64,000 nt of DNA from assembly GCF_005796185.1 (NCBI RefSeq), contig NZ_VAHM01000004.1:217792-281791 (forward strand). Reading direction: 5' to 3'. The notes beneath the pieces are model-generated. The model was not told the DNA's origin. It saw only the letters and a list, made by a program, of their open reading frames with translations, and did not search any database. This DNA is from Pseudarthrobacter sp. NamB4. Lineage in GTDB: Bacteria > Actinomycetota > Actinomycetes > Actinomycetales > Micrococcaceae. Made by a program: the position numbers and the translations under genes. Shown in pieces: positions 45,239 to 53,458 of this stretch; within the stretch, counting starts at the first letter, position 1, and each line of letters starts with the position of its first letter.

Positions 45239-45811
45239 ATGCCTACCCCCACTAAGGGTCCGCGCCTCGGAGGCGGCCCGGCTCACGAGCGCCTCATGCT
45301 CGCGAACCTGGCATCATCCCTGTTCGAGCACAAGCGGATCACCACCACGGTGACCAAGGCCAAGCGCCTGAAGCCGTACGCAGAGCGCCTGGTGACCTTC
45401 GCCAAGCGCGGCGACCTGGCTTCCCGCCGCCGCGTCCTGGGCCTGATCAGCAACAAGGGCGTCGTCCACGAGCTGTTCACCGACATTGCCCAGGCAGTGG
45501 AGAACCGCGACGGCGGCTACACCCGCATCACCAAGATCGGCAACCGCAAGGGCGACAACGCCCCCATGGCCGTCATCGAACTGGTTCTCGAGCCGGTTTC
45601 CGCCAAGCAGGCCGTAGTCGCTGAGGCTACCCAGGCTGCTGCCAAGGCTGCTCCGGCCGCCGAAGAAGCTCCCGAGACCGAAGCAGCTGTTGCTCCGGCC
45701 GCTGAGGAGACCACGGAGGCTCCTGCTGCAGAAGAGGCTGTAACCGAAGAGGCTCCGGCCGCTGAGGAAGCTCCCGAGGCTCCGGCTGCCGAGGAGAAGG
45801 ACGCGAAGTAA
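45239..45811 (+). CDS. rplQ: 50S ribosomal protein L17
   Basis: A 190-residue protein. The L17 core (about 1-122) includes [40 protein letters not shown] and [21 protein letters not shown] roughly 65-residue Ala/Glu/Pro tail with repeated APAAEEAPE units follows; the family core alone is about 120 residues. ATG 45239 follows TTGAGGAGAAACAACT. The truA promoter and a terminator overlap the next start. Confidence 0.97.
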   Translation: MPTPTKGPRLGGGPAHERLMLANLASSLFEHKRITTTVTKAKRLKPYAERLVTFAKRGDLASRRRVLGLISNKGVVHELFTDIAQAVENRDGGYTRITKIGNRKGDNAPMAVIELVLEPVSAKQAVVAEATQAAAKAAPAAEEAPETEAAVAPAAEETTEAPAAEEAVTEEAPAAEEAPEAPAAEEKDAK

Positions 45812-45830
45812 TTCGCTGATCCGCTTCGCA

Positions 45831-45836
45831 TAGACT
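45831..45836 (+). promoter_or_regulatory. -10 box for a leaderless truA transcript
   Basis: TAGACT ends seven bases before the truA ATG, the spacing expected for a leaderless mRNA. It is the left arm of a small dyad, CATAGAC-TTGG-GTCTATG, that includes the start codon. No clear -35 is visible. Confidence 0.5.
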
Positions 45837-45843
45837 TGGGTCT

Positions 45844-46734
45844 ATGAACCACCAAAAACCCGCGGCCCCCGTTTTGGGGGGCGGCGGGTTTTTGCGTATC
45901 CGGCTTGATCTTTCGTACGACGGCCGTCCCTTCAGCGGGTGGGCCGTGCAGCCGGGACTGCGGACCGTGCAGGGCGTCCTGGAGGAGGCACTGCAGCTGC
46001 TGATCCGCCGTCACGTCCGTGTAACCGTTGCCGGACGGACGGACGCCGGCGTGCATGCCCGTGGACAGGTGGTCCACCTGGACCTGACTGAAGCCGAGTG
46101 GCTGGGACTGCCGCGCGGGCACGAACTGGATCCCGCCGTCGCCATGCACCGCCGCATCCGCGGGGCCCTCAGCCGGATCCTCGGCGACCTGACCGGATCG
46201 GTGGAGGTGCACAGGATCTCGCTGGCCCCCGCTGGCTTCGACGCCCGGTTCTCCGCCCTGTGGCGGCGCTACAGCTACCGGATAGCGGACGGTCCCGCGC
46301 TCTGGGACCCGCTGGAGCGGTACTTCACGCTGTGGCACAAGAACCCGCTGGATGTTGCGTTGCTGAACGAGGGCGCCTCCCGGCTGCTGGGGCTGCAGAA
46401 CTTCCTGGCTTTCTGTAAGCCGAGGGAGGGGTCCACCACCCTCCGTGAACTGCAGCGCTTCGAGTTCGCCCGGGGGGAGGACGACGTCATTGTCGCTACC
46501 GTCCAGGCGGACGCCTTCTGCCACAACATGGTGCGCGCCCTGATCGGATCCTCCCTGTACGTGGGGGAGGGGACTGTGGATCCCGGCTGGCTGTACGAGC
46601 GGCTGCTGGCCCAAAAGCGGGACGCTAAGTCTGTGCTGGCGGCGCCGCATCCCCTGGTGCTGGAGGAGGTAGCCTACCCGTCCGACGGCGAACTCCTGGC
46701 CCGCGCGGAACTCACGCGGGCGCTGCGCGAGTAG
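45844..46734 (+). CDS. truA: tRNA pseudouridine(38-40) synthase TruA
   Basis: A 296-residue protein with the catalytic aspartate Asp67 in TVAGRTDAGVHARGQVVHLD, RLDLSYDGRPFSGWAVQPG at the N-terminus and FCHNMVRALIGSSLYVGEGT near the C-terminus. It modifies uridines in the tRNA anticodon arm. The start is debatable: ATG 45844 has no ribosome site but follows a -10 box by seven bases (leaderless). TTG 45892 would begin just at the conserved RIRLDLSYDG. Codons 4-17 encode a transcription terminator hairpin. It follows rplQ as usual; the accessory block begins after it. Confidence 0.93.
   Translation: MNHQKPAAPVLGGGGFLRIRLDLSYDGRPFSGWAVQPGLRTVQGVLEEALQLLIRRHVRVTVAGRTDAGVHARGQVVHLDLTEAEWLGLPRGHELDPAVAMHRRIRGALSRILGDLTGSVEVHRISLAPAGFDARFSALWRRYSYRIADGPALWDPLERYFTLWHKNPLDVALLNEGASRLLGLQNFLAFCKPREGSTTLRELQRFEFARGEDDVIVATVQADAFCHNMVRALIGSSLYVGEGTVDPGWLYERLLAQKRDAKSVLAAPHPLVLEEVAYPSDGELLARAELTRALRE
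45854..45893 (+). terminator. Canonical terminator overlapping the first codons of truA
   Basis: AAAAACCCGC (45854-45863) pairs with GCGGGTTTTT (45884-45893), and inner CCCCC pairs with GGGGG, giving about 16 pairs with one mismatch and a U tract. It is positioned to end the rpoA-rplQ transcript, yet lies within truA codons 4-17. Confidence 0.85.
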
Positions 46735-46790
46735 TGCCATCACCCTAGCCTCGCAAGCTCAGCCAGGGAACCCTGCGGGCATTGGCCCAG

Positions 46791-48455
46791 TCAAAATGAG
46801 GGCGGCGGGCCATCGGCCGGAAGGGTCAGCGTGAAGGTGCTTCCCTCCCCTTGGCCGCTCTCGCAGGTGATGGTGCCGCCGTGGCCTTCCACGATCATCT
46901 TGGTGATGGACAGGCCCAGGCCTGCGCCGGCGATCGCTGCGTTCCGGGCTGATTCGGTGCGGAAGAAGCGCTTGAACACCCTGGTGGTGTCCTCCCGGGA
47001 CATGCCCATTCCGGTATCGCTGACGCTAAGCTGAACCCAGTCCTTGCTGGACCTGGCGCTGATGCTGACCTTGCCGCCGTCGGGGGAGTACTTGATGGCG
47101 TTGGACACCAGGTTGTCCAGCGCCTGCCCTATGCGCAGGGGATCGGCGTAGGCCCAAAGGGGAGACGGAACGTCGGCACTGAGCTGAATGTGGGCCCGCT
47201 CCGCCTGGGCCTGCACGGAGCCAAGGCTGGTCTCTACAAGGCTGGCGAGGTCCGTACGTTTGGGGTGGACGTTCAGCGCGGTTGAGGCCGTTGCGGTCAG
47301 GTCAGCGACGAGGGCAAGAAGCCGTTCCGCGTTGCGCTGCACCACCAGCAGGCGGCGGGACAGATGTGGCGGCAGGGCGTCTTCGTCCAGGATCAGGTCT
47401 ATGTTTCCGATGACGGAGTTGAGGGGCGTCTTGAATTCGTGGGAGACGTTGGAGACGAGTTCCTGGTTCGCTGCCAGCGCCTCTACCCAGCCCGTGACAT
47501 CGCTGTACACCACAACAGCGCCGGCAAAGCTGCCGTCCTCGCTTATGAGGGGCCGGGCAGCCGTGGACATGGCGCGCTGCTCCGCTCCTTCCCCTGCCCA
47601 CACCAGGTAGTCCGCGAAGGATTCTCCAGCGATGGCCCGGCTGATGGGGCGCTTCTCCGGCGGCAGCAGAGTGCGCCGGTCCTGCCCGAAGATCAGCTGG
47701 TGCCCCTGCCCCGGGGCGGCATCCTCCGCTCCGGTGGCCCGCCGGAAATGCCGTTGGCGGTCATTGGTCACCAGGAGCCGGCCGGACCGGTCGACGGCGG
47801 CAATGCCGACGTCGGTGGCGTCAAGGACCGTCTGGAGCAACTTTTCACGTTCCCTGCTCTCGCGCAGCAGTTTCCTCAGTTCCCTGTCCTTCTCCGCCAG
47901 TTCCCGCTGCTGCAGCCGCACGTGGACACTGGCAAAACGGATGGCGAGGGACACAGCCAGCATCATGAGCGGAAGGAGAAGTGTGGTGGTGATGTCCGAG
48001 GGCGTCAGGTTGGGGAAGCGCCCGGCCAGTGACGGAACCATGATGAGCATGGGGCCGAAGAAACTCAAAACCAGACTGCTCCGCGCCAGCATGCCGGAGG
48101 CGGACAGCCAGATGACCGGAAACACGGCCAGGACGGCCAGCCCCGGGAGCAGCGGCGCGGCCCCATTCCGCAGCAATCCAATGGCCAGGAAATCCAGGAT
48201 CGGAATCAGAAGGTAGGGGCGGTGGGCCAGGCGCTCCCATGGCACGAGGAGGCATCCCAAGAAAAGGATGGCGAAAAGATGGATTCCGGACATATAGAGG
48301 GGGCTGTGCAGCAATGTGGGCCAGGCGAAGGGCGTAGCCACGGCAAGTGCTGCCACAACAAGCGTGAGCGGCAGCTGGCACAGGACAACCTGCGCCCGGG
48401 GCCCAATCCCGCGGAGAAACCGGCCGGGTCCGCGCTGGAACAGGTGTTCAGCCAT
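46791..48455 (-). CDS. Membrane PAS-domain sensor histidine kinase
   Basis: A 554-residue kinase. About five to six hydrophobic segments lie between residues 21 and 175, then a charged coiled coil (about 180-208, RELAEKDRELRKLLRESRER) and a PAS domain (about 209-325). HisKA has phosphoacceptor His339 in SNVSHEFKTPLNSVIG. The ATPase domain shows DNLVSNAIKYSPDGG, VSDTGMGMSRED and GAGLGLSITKMIVEGHGG. The partner is surely the divergent OmpR-type regulator. The signal is unknown; proximity suggests a link to the Tad pilus genes. ATG 48455. Confidence 0.9.
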   Translation of the reverse strand: MAEHLFQRGPGRFLRGIGPRAQVVLCQLPLTLVVAALAVATPFAWPTLLHSPLYMSGIHLFAILFLGCLLVPWERLAHRPYLLIPILDFLAIGLLRNGAAPLLPGLAVLAVFPVIWLSASGMLARSSLVLSFFGPMLIMVPSLAGRFPNLTPSDITTTLLLPLMMLAVSLAIRFASVHVRLQQRELAEKDRELRKLLRESREREKLLQTVLDATDVGIAAVDRSGRLLVTNDRQRHFRRATGAEDAAPGQGHQLIFGQDRRTLLPPEKRPISRAIAGESFADYLVWAGEGAEQRAMSTAARPLISEDGSFAGAVVVYSDVTGWVEALAANQELVSNVSHEFKTPLNSVIGNIDLILDEDALPPHLSRRLLVVQRNAERLLALVADLTATASTALNVHPKRTDLASLVETSLGSVQAQAERAHIQLSADVPSPLWAYADPLRIGQALDNLVSNAIKYSPDGGKVSISARSSKDWVQLSVSDTGMGMSREDTTRVFKRFFRTESARNAAIAGAGLGLSITKMIVEGHGGTITCESGQGEGSTFTLTLPADGPPPSF

Positions 48456-48707
48456 GAAGAGGGCTCAACCCCGTGCACCTGTACTGAATAGCCGCGCCGT
48501 CAATGCATTCGAATTCCTGCACGTAACTCGTCACACATCCCTTCGGCTCGTAATCCACATGTTCTGTCATGATAATTGACTTCTGGAAATGAATGGGGAA
48601 GAAGATGTCATCAGCTGTGCTTACTAGTAGCGTATAAATGGTTGGAGCGGGTATGGCATTGGCGCTGGGCTGATGGGGGGCCATGTCCGCCTGGCACAGG
48701 GATACTG

Positions 48708-49502
48708 ATGGACGAACTTGGTGTGGCCGTAGTAATTGAAGACGATGCCGATGTACGCAACCTCCTTGAGGGAGTGCTGACCCAGGCCGGCTTCGAAGTC
48801 CATACGGCGGCAGACGGACGGGCCGGCGTGGAGGTTGTGCGCAGCAAAGAGGCCAATGTTGTGACGCTCGACATCGGACTGCCGGATATTGACGGGTTTG
48901 AAGTGCTGCGCCGGATCCGCCATTTCAGCAACGCCTATGTGGTGATGCTGACGGGCAGGACCGAGGAGCCGGATCTGTTGTCGGCCCTCAACGCCGGAGC
49001 AGACGACTACATCGCAAAACCCTTCCGGCCCAGGGAACTCCGGGCGCGGGTGGCAGCGATGATGCGCAGGCCGCGGCATGAAGTGAACGCGCAAAAGCCC
49101 GTGGTGCCCACGTGGGGAGCGCCTCCTGTGCCGGCCGCCGTGCCGCGCCCCCACGACAACGCCGTCTTGCAGCACAACGGACTCACCCTGAACCATCGGA
49201 CGCGGACGGTGGAAGTCAATGGAGAACCGCTGGGGCTGACGCGCAGTGAATTCGACCTGCTTCACGTGCTCCTCCGCGGCGGCGGGGCTGTGTGCACCCG
49301 CACGGATCTTGTGCGGGCAGTGCGGGGGGAGTTCTACGACCAGGACAGCTACATCAGCGAGGCGGACGAACGCGCCGTCGAAGTCCACATCGGCAACCTG
49401 CGGCGCAAGCTGAAGGAAGACCCGTTGTCACCGCGGTGGCTGCAGACGGTCCGCGGGGTGGGCTACCGGCTGGCGCCCGGCCGGCCTGCCGGGAAGTCCT
49501 AG
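48708..49502 (+). CDS. OmpR/PhoB-family response regulator
   Basis: A 264-residue protein. The receiver domain has VVIEDDADVRNLL, phosphoacceptor Asp55 in VTLDIGLPDIDGFEVLRRI, and the conserved lysine in YIAKPFRPRELRARV. A roughly 45-residue Pro-rich linker precedes a winged-helix DNA-binding domain (GLTRSEFDLLHVLLRGGG; VEVHIGNLRRKLKED; RGVGYRLAPG). ATG 48708 is chosen because it begins the receiver fold; the frame is open to 48576 but without homology. It is divergent from the kinase gene (252-base shared gap) and converges tail to tail on the Hpt-like gene, sharing the palindromic CTAG of both stops. Confidence 0.93.
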   Translation: MDELGVAVVIEDDADVRNLLEGVLTQAGFEVHTAADGRAGVEVVRSKEANVVTLDIGLPDIDGFEVLRRIRHFSNAYVVMLTGRTEEPDLLSALNAGADDYIAKPFRPRELRARVAAMMRRPRHEVNAQKPVVPTWGAPPVPAAVPRPHDNAVLQHNGLTLNHRTRTVEVNGEPLGLTRSEFDLLHVLLRGGGAVCTRTDLVRAVRGEFYDQDSYISEADERAVEVHIGNLRRKLKEDPLSPRWLQTVRGVGYRLAPGRPAGKS

Positions 49503-49963
49503 TCTGTCTTCAGGATGTAGCTTGCCTGGAGTTCAGAGACGGTCTGGTCGCCGTCTTCGGCAACCCGCGCCATCAGCACCTGCCCCTGGCCAAAGTCGCC
49601 CAGCCGGATCACGGACTCCAACAGTTCGGCCAGCTTGGCCAGCCGCAGCCCGCCCACCATGGCGGAGGTGATCTTCAGGCTGATCGCGGCATCCAGGGCT
49701 GAGGCAGTGTCCTGGTTGTCCACGGCTGCTGCCAGCCGGGTGTAACGCTGATCCCACATGGCCGCGTAATCACGGGCGAAGCGCTGGGCAAGGCCGGATC
49801 CGACGAGCTCGTCCTCAAGCTCCTCCAGGACCGCGGCGTCAATCAGCGGCAAGTGCCCGGCCGCTTCCTGTGTGGGCGCGCTGCCGGCAGCTGGAGCGAT
49901 TCCGGGCTGCAGGGAGTCCGCAGCGGCGGCCTCGCTGCAGGAGCCGGAATCTTGACTGTGCAT
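49499..49963 (-). CDS. Hpt-like domain protein lacking the phosphoacceptor histidine
   Basis: A 154-residue protein. A disordered Ala/Ser-rich N-terminus (about 1-38) precedes a helical domain (about 40-130). The segment DAAISLKITSAMVGGLRLAK aligns with the Hpt consensus AHxLKGxSxxxGxxxL, but the histidine position is Ile94 and the following glycine is Ile98; Leu96, Lys97, Ser100, Gly104 and Leu108 are kept. If homologous, it cannot carry phosphate and may act as a binding decoy or scaffold for the regulator. It lies between the two-component pair and tadC. Relationship inferred from this single motif; otherwise unknown. Confidence 0.65.
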   Translation of the reverse strand: MHSQDSGSCSEAAAADSLQPGIAPAAGSAPTQEAAGHLPLIDAAVLEELEDELVGSGLAQRFARDYAAMWDQRYTRLAAAVDNQDTASALDAAISLKITSAMVGGLRLAKLAELLESVIRLGDFGQGQVLMARVAEDGDQTVSELQASYILKTD

Positions 49964-50051
49964 TGTTCAAGGCTACTTCCTGAAATTCTTTCATTGTCCT
50001 AGTTCGGCTTTTCCTGCGCGAACCCTGAGGATGTTGCAGGCGAACGGTCAG

Positions 50052-50936
50052 CTACTGCCGGCTGAATGTCTCTATCGTGTTGATGACTGCTGGCCCCAGA
50101 ATGGCGATAAACAGCACCGGAAAAATGAAAAAGAGCAATGGAAACAGGATCATGACGGGAAGTTTCATTGCTTTCTCTTCCGCTCTTTGCCGACGTTTGA
50201 CGCGCATAACCTTGGCTTGCACCCGCAGGACCCTGCTGATGGCGATGCCGTAGATATCGGCCTGAACCACTGCCTGCACGAAGCTGCGCAGCTCGGGTAC
50301 GTTGGTGCGCTCAGCAAGGGCGAGGTATGACTCGCGGCGGCTGCGGCCCACCTGCATGTCCTGCAACGTCCGCACGAGTTCTTCTGCCAGCGGACCCTTG
50401 CCGTTTTCACCGGCGCGCGACATAGCACCTTCGAAGCCAAGTCCGGCCTCCACGGAAATCAACATCTGGTCAAGGGTGTTGGCCAGTTCCAGTTGAATGA
50501 CCTTTTGTCGCTCCTGCCCCCTGCTGTAGAGCAGGAGGTCCGGAATGAAGTATCCCAGACCAAATATAAACAGCCCCACGAGTTTGATGATCGGCGTGGT
50601 GCCGACGGAACTCAGCCACACCCCGATCAGCGCACCCACAAAGCCCAACGCGGGCTTGGCCGCCAGAACCCGGCCCAGCGGAAGGCTCGCCGGCCGGCCG
50701 GCCAAGGACAGCAAGCGGTCAAGCTTGTGCACGTAACCGGCGGGAGTCAGTGCGCGGCCGATCTTTTCCAGTACGTCGTTGTTGGGCTTCTTCTCCATCT
50801 CGGCGCGGTGGGCACCGCGGGACAGGATGTCGCGGACTACTGCTTGGCCCTTTCTGTCCACTGTGAGTACGGACCAAGTGAGGTAGGCGAGCGGCAGGCA
50901 CACCAGGAGGAGGGAGAGGAAAACTAGAGGACTCAT
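50052..50936 (-). CDS. tadC: Tad pilus assembly membrane protein TadC (T2SSF family)
   Basis: A 294-residue protein with membrane helices near 3-23, 93-112, 116-137 and 265-289 and the T2SSF core LANTLDQMLISVEAGLGFEG and LRSFVQAVVQADIYGIAISR. TadB and TadC form the inner-membrane platform that the TadA motor acts on. ATG 50936 lies six bases after the tadB stop, showing one operon; it is the last gene of the Tad locus. Confidence 0.88.
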   Translation of the reverse strand: MSPLVFLSLLLVCLPLAYLTWSVLTVDRKGQAVVRDILSRGAHRAEMEKKPNNDVLEKIGRALTPAGYVHKLDRLLSLAGRPASLPLGRVLAAKPALGFVGALIGVWLSSVGTTPIIKLVGLFIFGLGYFIPDLLLYSRGQERQKVIQLELANTLDQMLISVEAGLGFEGAMSRAGENGKGPLAEELVRTLQDMQVGRSRRESYLALAERTNVPELRSFVQAVVQADIYGIAISRVLRVQAKVMRVKRRQRAEEKAMKLPVMILFPLLFFIFPVLFIAILGPAVINTIETFSRQ

Positions 50937-50942
50937 ATGCGC

Positions 50943-51875
50943 TCAGAACTTCAGGTCGATGATCTTGCGCATCCATAGGCCACCGATCGTCATCATGATG
51001 GCCGATGCTATGACCATGACCCAGCCCAGGACCGTTGTGAACAGCTTGTCCATGTAGCCGGGACTGACCAGCATGAGCATCACAGCGATGCCGAACGGGA
51101 GAGCCATGAGGATGTAGGCGGAAAACTTGCCTTCCGCGGCAAGGGCCTTGATATGGCCTTTGATTTCATTGCGCTCGCGGATGGTTTCGTTGACCTGGTC
51201 CAGTACTTCAGCCAAGTTGCCTCCTACTTCCCGATTGATTTGGATGGCCTGGCTGATCCATACGAAGTCTTCACTCTTCATGCGCGCGGCGGTGTCGTTG
51301 AGCGACACCAGCAAATCCCTGCCCAGGCTGGTCTCAGAAACGACGCGTCGCATCTCCTCGGATGTCGGCGCCTGCGATTCGTTGGCCGCCGCGTCGATGG
51401 CCCGAAGAATACTGTGGCCGGCACGAAGACTGCCTGACAGGAGCTGCAGGGTGTCGCCCAGTTGGTCGCCAAATTTGGCGCGCCGCTTATCAGTGAGGAC
51501 CTTTAGGACCATCTGCCCAACGAAGGGCGCTGCGATAAGCAGCAGCACCGCGAGCAAGGGACCGGCAACAATCAGCCCCACCAGGCCGCCAACAAGGGAC
51601 CCGATGAGCACCAGGAGCAGGAAATCCGCCTGGCTGAGACGCAAGCCGGCGTTTTCGAGGGCTTCGCGGTTGAAATAACGGATGTTCCTTTTTGCCAGGC
51701 CCTGTTCAAGTCCCTGCACGGCGAATCCCGCAAAACGCGTCAGCTGGGAGTCAGATTCGGTCCGGAATGGCCGGCGTCGCTCCAGCGGCACGGCCGGGGC
51801 ACCCGGGATCAACACAACCACGGCCGCCAACACTATGGCTGCGACAACCAGGACGATACCCAGTGATAGGGACAC
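50943..51875 (-). CDS. tadB: Tad pilus assembly membrane protein TadB (T2SSF family)
   Basis: A 310-residue protein. One N-terminal helix (about 1-25, SLGIVLVVAAIVLAAVVVLI) is followed by paired central helices and the T2SSF domain (LGDTLQLLSGSLRAGHSILR; ISQAIQINREVGGNLAEVLD), then C-terminal helices. GTG 51875 begins one base after the TGA of tadA; the longer in-frame reading would overlap tadA by 41 bases. It is the platform partner of TadC. Confidence 0.88.
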   Translation of the reverse strand: MSLSLGIVLVVAAIVLAAVVVLIPGAPAVPLERRRPFRTESDSQLTRFAGFAVQGLEQGLAKRNIRYFNREALENAGLRLSQADFLLLVLIGSLVGGLVGLIVAGPLLAVLLLIAAPFVGQMVLKVLTDKRRAKFGDQLGDTLQLLSGSLRAGHSILRAIDAAANESQAPTSEEMRRVVSETSLGRDLLVSLNDTAARMKSEDFVWISQAIQINREVGGNLAEVLDQVNETIRERNEIKGHIKALAAEGKFSAYILMALPFGIAVMLMLVSPGYMDKLFTTVLGWVMVIASAIMMTIGGLWMRKIIDLKF

Positions 51876-51876
51876 G

Positions 51877-53457
51877 TCATGCCCTCCCACTGACTGCGGC
51901 GGCTGCGCCGAAGACACCAGGGGAGACGTAAATTCCCATGTCCTCGAACCGGTCGATAAAGCGCGGACGGATGCCGGTGGGGATGGGCGCGCCGAGGAAA
52001 CGCCCGTGCTGGTCCACGCCGGCGGAGTAATCGAACACGAAAGCGTCCTGGAGGGTGACGATGTCGCCTTCCATGCCCTGGACTTCCGTCACGTGTGTAA
52101 TCCGGCGGGTACCGTCACGCAAGCGCGAGATCTGGATGATCAGGTTCACGGCGGAGGCGATCTGCTCCCGGATGGCCCGCAGCGGCAGGTCCATTCCGGC
52201 CATGAGGACCAGAGTTTCAAGGCGCGCAATGGCGTCACGTGGCGAGTTGGAGTGGACGGTGGAAAGCGAGCCGTCGTGGCCGGTATTCATGGCCTGGAGC
52301 ATGTCCAGCGATTCACCGCCACGGACCTCGCCCACCACGATGCGGTCAGGGCGCATACGCAGCGAGTTCCGAAGAAGCTCGCGGATACTGACTTCGCCTT
52401 TGCCTTCCGTGTTTGGCGGGCGGCTTTCAAGCCGCACCACGTGTTCCTGCTGGATCTGCAGTTCAACGGCGTCCTCAATGGTGACGATTCGTTCGTCGTG
52501 CGGAAGGAAGGATGACAGTACGTTAAGGAGCGTGGTTTTGCCGGTGCCCGTGCCGCCGGAGACGATGATGTTGAGCTTGGCCTTGACGCAGGCGTTGAGC
52601 AGCTCGGCCATCTCCGGCGTGAGCGTGCCGAAGTCGATGAGGTTGCGGACAGTCAGCGGCGTCTTGCTGAACTTGCGGATGGTCAGGGAAGAGCCGCCCA
52701 CGGCCAGCGGCGGGATGACGGCGTTCACGCGGGAACCGTCCTCGAGGCGTGCATCCACGAGGGGAGAGGACTCGTCGATCCGGCGACCTACTTTGGACAC
52801 AATCCGCTCGATAACCTTGCGCAGGTGTTCCTCGGAGCTGAACCGCGATTCGGTGAGTGTCAGTTTCCCTTTTCGTTCCACGTAAATCTGGTCCATCCGG
52901 TTCACCATGATTTCGGTGACGGCCGGGTCATCCAGCAGCCGCTGGAGCGGTCCGTAACCGAGCACATCGTCCGCCACGTCGGCGACAAGCCGGGTGCGCT
53001 CTTCCGCGGTAAGCGGCACCTGCTCCGCGTCGATAATGCGGCTGAGTTCCTCACGGGCAGTGCTGCGCAGTTCCCGTTCGGTCAGGGTGGAGTCGTTAAA
53101 CCGGGCACCCAAATGCTCGAAGAGGGCCGTGGCGGCCCTTTCTTTGAGGGCGGCGAAAACATCCACCGGCTGCTGGGTCTTCGGCCGAAAGGCTTCCTGC
53201 TGCACGGCCGGTATCTGCAGCACACTTCCGGTACCGGACACATCCTGACGGACGGGCTTAGGGATGCTCTCGTCGAAGCGGGCAGCCAGGTTCGTCGGTG
53301 CCGGTGGAACTACTGAAGCGGTCGCGGGAGTTGCGAGGGATATAAAGCTGGCAGCTGTGGCAGGGACCGACGCCGGAGTGGGCACCTGTGTATCGGTCGG
53401 AGCCGCGGTTGCCTCGGCCTTGGCCTGTGCCGCCTGGAGGCGTTCGGACAGCTTCAC
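51877..53457 (-). CDS. tadA: Tad pilus assembly ATPase TadA (CpaF, VirB11-like)
   Basis: A 526-residue motor. An Ala/Pro/Thr-rich N-terminus (about 1-75) leads into the CpaF N-domain (DDVLGYGPLQRLLDDPAVTE). Walker A is IIVSGGTGTGKTTLLNVLS (Lys307), followed by ERIVTIEDAVELQ (Asp box), MRPDRIVVGEVRGGESLDML (Walker B) and NTGHDGSLSTVHSNSPRDA (His box). It hydrolyses ATP to extend the Flp pilus. The preferred start is GTG 53457, one base after the tadZ stop; a longer frame would overlap tadZ by 170 bases. Confidence 0.93.
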   Translation of the reverse strand: MKLSERLQAAQAKAEATAAPTDTQVPTPASVPATAASFISLATPATASVVPPAPTNLAARFDESIPKPVRQDVSGTGSVLQIPAVQQEAFRPKTQQPVDVFAALKERAATALFEHLGARFNDSTLTERELRSTAREELSRIIDAEQVPLTAEERTRLVADVADDVLGYGPLQRLLDDPAVTEIMVNRMDQIYVERKGKLTLTESRFSSEEHLRKVIERIVSKVGRRIDESSPLVDARLEDGSRVNAVIPPLAVGGSSLTIRKFSKTPLTVRNLIDFGTLTPEMAELLNACVKAKLNIIVSGGTGTGKTTLLNVLSSFLPHDERIVTIEDAVELQIQQEHVVRLESRPPNTEGKGEVSIRELLRNSLRMRPDRIVVGEVRGGESLDMLQAMNTGHDGSLSTVHSNSPRDAIARLETLVLMAGMDLPLRAIREQIASAVNLIIQISRLRDGTRRITHVTEVQGMEGDIVTLQDAFVFDYSAGVDQHGRFLGAPIPTGIRPRFIDRFEDMGIYVSPGVFGAAAAVSGRA

Positions 53458-53458
53458 C

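Noticed and set aside
49499..49502. Overlap of the regulator and Hpt-like genes considered as a frameshift or fusion
   Set aside because: They are convergent and merely share a palindromic CTAG that holds both stops.
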